Shown here: positions 62,247 to 64,000 of the stretch, in pieces | Numbering within the stretch: position 1 is the stretch's first letter | Layout of the letters: each line of letters opens with the position of its first letter | DNA from: Dinoroseobacter sp013215265 | GTDB taxonomy: Bacteria > Pseudomonadota > Alphaproteobacteria > Rhodobacterales > Rhodobacteraceae | Assembly (NCBI GenBank): GCA_963691755.1 | Contig: OY829366.1 | Location: forward strand, 558,001 to 622,000 | Direction: 5' to 3' | DNA length: 64,000 bases | Made by a program: the position numbers and the translations under genes | Notes under the pieces: generated by a model | The model's database searches: none | What the model was told of the DNA's origin: nothing | The model's input: the letters and a program-made list of their open reading frames with translations, nothing else

Positions 62247-63698
62247 TTAGAACGGTGCCTCTACATCGCCCATGCGCACATAGACGGATTTGACCTGGCT
62301 GTAGTGGTGGATCGCCTCCTTGGAGTTTTCACGCCCCACACCGCTTGCTTTCATGCCGCCGAAAGGGGCTTCAACCGGGGCATCGTTATAGGAATTGATG
62401 AAGCAGGACCCAGCCTCCATCTGGCCGATTACGCGGTGTCCGCGGGTCAGATCGCGTGTGAACACGCCCGCGGACAATCCAAACTCGGTTGCGTTGGCGC
62501 GCGCGATCGCCTCTTCCTCGGTCTTGAAGGTCAGAACAGACATGACAGGCCCAAAGATTTCTTCTTTCGCAATTGTCATGTTGTCTGTCACATCGGCGAA
62601 AACGGTTGGCTCAAGGTAAAACCCATCCCGATCCAGACGTTTGCCACCGCAGACAAGCGTTGCGCCTTCCTCTTGACCAATCTGAATATAGCGCTGCACG
62701 ATCTCCATCTGGGCCTGGCTGACCATGGGCCCGAAGTTTGTCGCCTCATCCTGTGGGTCGCCGATTGTGGCAACCGACAGACGCTCGCTCAGGCGTTTCA
62801 GGAATTCGTCTTTGATCCCCTCCTGCACGAATACGCGGGTCCCGTTTGAACAGACCTGTCCGGATGAATAGAAGTTTCCGAGGATGGCGCCCCCAACGGC
62901 GTTCTCGATATCTGCGTCATCGAAGATTAGGAGCGGAGATTTCCCGCCAAGCTCCATCGTGACATGCTTCATGTCTTTTGCAGCGTTGGCGTAGATCTTG
63001 CGTCCGGTTGGAACAGAACCAGTCAGGCTGACCTTGTTGACGCGTGGATCTGCGACCAGGGGTGCGCCAACTGCACCGGTTCCCTGGATGACGTTGTAAA
63101 GACCCGCGGGCAGGCCCGCTTCATGAAGGATTTCTGCAACTTTCAGTGCGCAAAGGGGGGTTGTCTCAGAGGGTTTGAACACCATTGCATTGCCGCAGGC
63201 GAGCGCAGGGGCGGCTTTCCAGCAGGCGATCTGGGTGGGGTAATTCCATGCGCCTATGCCCACGCAAAGGCCGAGCGCTTCGCGCACCGTGTAAACCCAA
63301 TCCTGCCCCAGCGGGATGTGCTCGCCTGTCAGGGTTCCTGCCAAACCGCCGAAGTACTCGAGCGCGTCTGCTCCAGATGTTGCATCGACATAGAGCGTTT
63401 CCGAAAGCGGCTTTCCCGTGTCGTAGGTTTCGAGAACAGACAACTCGCGATTGCGTTCACGGATGATGTCGGCGGCACGACGTAAGACCCGTCCGCGCTC
63501 GGTGCCAGAGCGTGCAGCCCATTCCTTTTGTGCATCCTTCGCGCTGGAAAGCGCTTGTTCCATGATCGCAGGTGTTGCCTCAAAGAGATTGGCGATAACT
63601 TTGCCCGTCGCTGGATAAATGACGGGAAGCGGGATGCCACTGGTGTCTTCGACATATGCGCCATTCACGAAATGGCTGGCAGGGGGTTGGGTTGTCAT
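62247..63698 (-). CDS. betB: Betaine aldehyde dehydrogenase
   Basis: A 483-residue aldehyde dehydrogenase. The catalytic cysteine is in SSGQVCSNGTRVFV, the general-base glutamate in MELGGKSPL, and the cofactor asparagine near IGAWNYP; the sequence resembles BetB throughout. It oxidises betaine aldehyde to glycine betaine with NAD. It lies between betI and betA, giving the order betI-betB-betA; no betC is inserted here, unlike in some relatives. Confidence 0.94.
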   Translation of the reverse strand: MTTQPPASHFVNGAYVEDTSGIPLPVIYPATGKVIANLFEATPAIMEQALSSAKDAQKEWAARSGTERGRVLRRAADIIRERNRELSVLETYDTGKPLSETLYVDATSGADALEYFGGLAGTLTGEHIPLGQDWVYTVREALGLCVGIGAWNYPTQIACWKAAPALACGNAMVFKPSETTPLCALKVAEILHEAGLPAGLYNVIQGTGAVGAPLVADPRVNKVSLTGSVPTGRKIYANAAKDMKHVTMELGGKSPLLIFDDADIENAVGGAILGNFYSSGQVCSNGTRVFVQEGIKDEFLKRLSERLSVATIGDPQDEATNFGPMVSQAQMEIVQRYIQIGQEEGATLVCGGKRLDRDGFYLEPTVFADVTDNMTIAKEEIFGPVMSVLTFKTEEEAIARANATEFGLSAGVFTRDLTRGHRVIGQMEAGSCFINSYNDAPVEAPFGGMKASGVGRENSKEAIHHYSQVKSVYVRMGDVEAPF

Positions 63699-63741
63699 TG
63701 GGGCCTCCGGCGAGAATTTTGTGAAAGCAATGAAAGGTCGG

Positions 63742-64000
63742 TCAGGCGCGACCGATCAGCGTGTTAAGGGTGCTTAGGACAATCTTGGTCGCTTTAGAAC
63801 TGCCAAGGGCTCCGTCGCGCAGCGCCTGCCGGAGATAAACGCCGTCAATTAGGGCGGCGAGGATCTGGGCATGATTCTCGGGGGTCAGGCTGATCGGGCG
63901 CAGATGTGCAAGCAAGGTGGAATGCAGTCGTCGCTGATAAATCCGCAGCAATCGCTGCGCTTCGGGGTCGGTCTGCGCCTGAACATAAAAATTTAGCCAC
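63742..64000 (-). CDS. betI: Choline-responsive TetR repressor BetI, C-terminal part (cut by window edge)
   Basis: Only the last 85 or so residues are in the window, open to the edge and read as WLNFYVQAQTDPEAQRLL, RIYQRRLHSTLLAHLRPISL and on to the end NTLIGRA. The AL...DGVYLRQAL segment is typical of the BetI ligand domain. Position directly upstream of betB supports the call. The helix-turn-helix would lie beyond position 64000. The gene lies 43 bases before betB. Confidence 0.85.
   Translation of the reverse strand, partial: WLNFYVQAQTDPEAQRLLRIYQRRLHSTLLAHLRPISLTPENHAQILAALIDGVYLRQALRDGALGSSKATKIVLSTLNTLIGRA

Overview
The window looks like a chromosomal segment of a marine alphaproteobacterium of the Rhodobacterales (Roseobacter-type). 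This is an inference from gene content and order: tsaD-gpsA back to back with hemD, a mitofilin-like gene and hemY; a betI-betB-betA block; circularly permuted ATP-grasp/alpha-E and transglutaminase genes; and many ATGA-type stop/start overlaps. Most of the window is moderately GC-rich. The stretches around 2.2-9.2 kb and 34.3-37.4 kb are visibly AT-richer, which suggests later acquisition.

Layout. (1) 1-2.1 kb is a decayed mobile or plasmid-like edge: a broken unidentified frame, an intact MazF toxin gene with a MazE gene frameshifted near its 3' end, and a wrecked serine-resolvase pseudogene. (2) 2.2-28.3 kb is a large surface-polysaccharide locus. It holds two membrane-anchored exported proteins of unknown function, a membrane glycosyltransferase, a glutaminase/WbpG-like sugar amidotransferase fusion, a flippase, a GT2 glycosyltransferase, a PglF/WbpM-type dehydratase, a PglC-PglD-PglE-like trio, a TviB-WbpB-WbpD-WbpE-like set for a diacetamido-uronic acid, a ligase/polymerase, an SDR + HpcH aldolase + KdsA + CBS group, and manC. 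A 12-codon gmd stub marks where the locus has lost a gene. (3) 28.3-34.1 kb is core chromosome: gpsA, tsaD, hemD, a mitofilin-like gene, hemY and tRNA-Thr(CGT). (4) 34.3-37.4 kb is one large secreted protein joining a peptidoglycan-binding-like fold, FG-GAP/VCBS repeats and a Notum/pectinacetylesterase-like hydrolase. (5) 37.8-46.4 kb is a LacI-controlled ABC importer with two different ATPases, a 62-residue membrane protein and a DhaK-DhaL kinase, preceded by three phased operator copies. (6) 46.5-48.2 kb is a TetR/oxidoreductase divergent pair with three operators. (7) 48.2-54.8 kb is the transglutaminase / ATP-grasp / alpha-E cluster. (8) 54.96-55.27 kb is a deletion scar joining a sulfotransferase 5' end to the 3' end of a Wzc-like tyrosine kinase. 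(9) 55.3-60.6 kb is the most striking part: a self-sufficient cytoplasmic reductive dehalogenase (cobalamin/4Fe-4S core fused to a flavin/2Fe-2S reductase) translationally coupled to pobA and facing a pobR-like AraC regulator. (10) 60.6-64.0 kb is betA, betB and the 3' part of betI.

How it works together. The polysaccharide locus has parts for two di-N-acetylated sugars, an initiating phosphosugar transferase, a flippase and a ligase/polymerase, and a likely amidation step on the uronic acid. The dehalogenase-PobA pair reads as a route from halogenated 4-hydroxybenzoate to 4-hydroxybenzoate and then protocatechuate. The ABC-DhaKL operon reads as uptake and phosphorylation of a small polyol or triose. 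The bet genes turn choline into glycine betaine.
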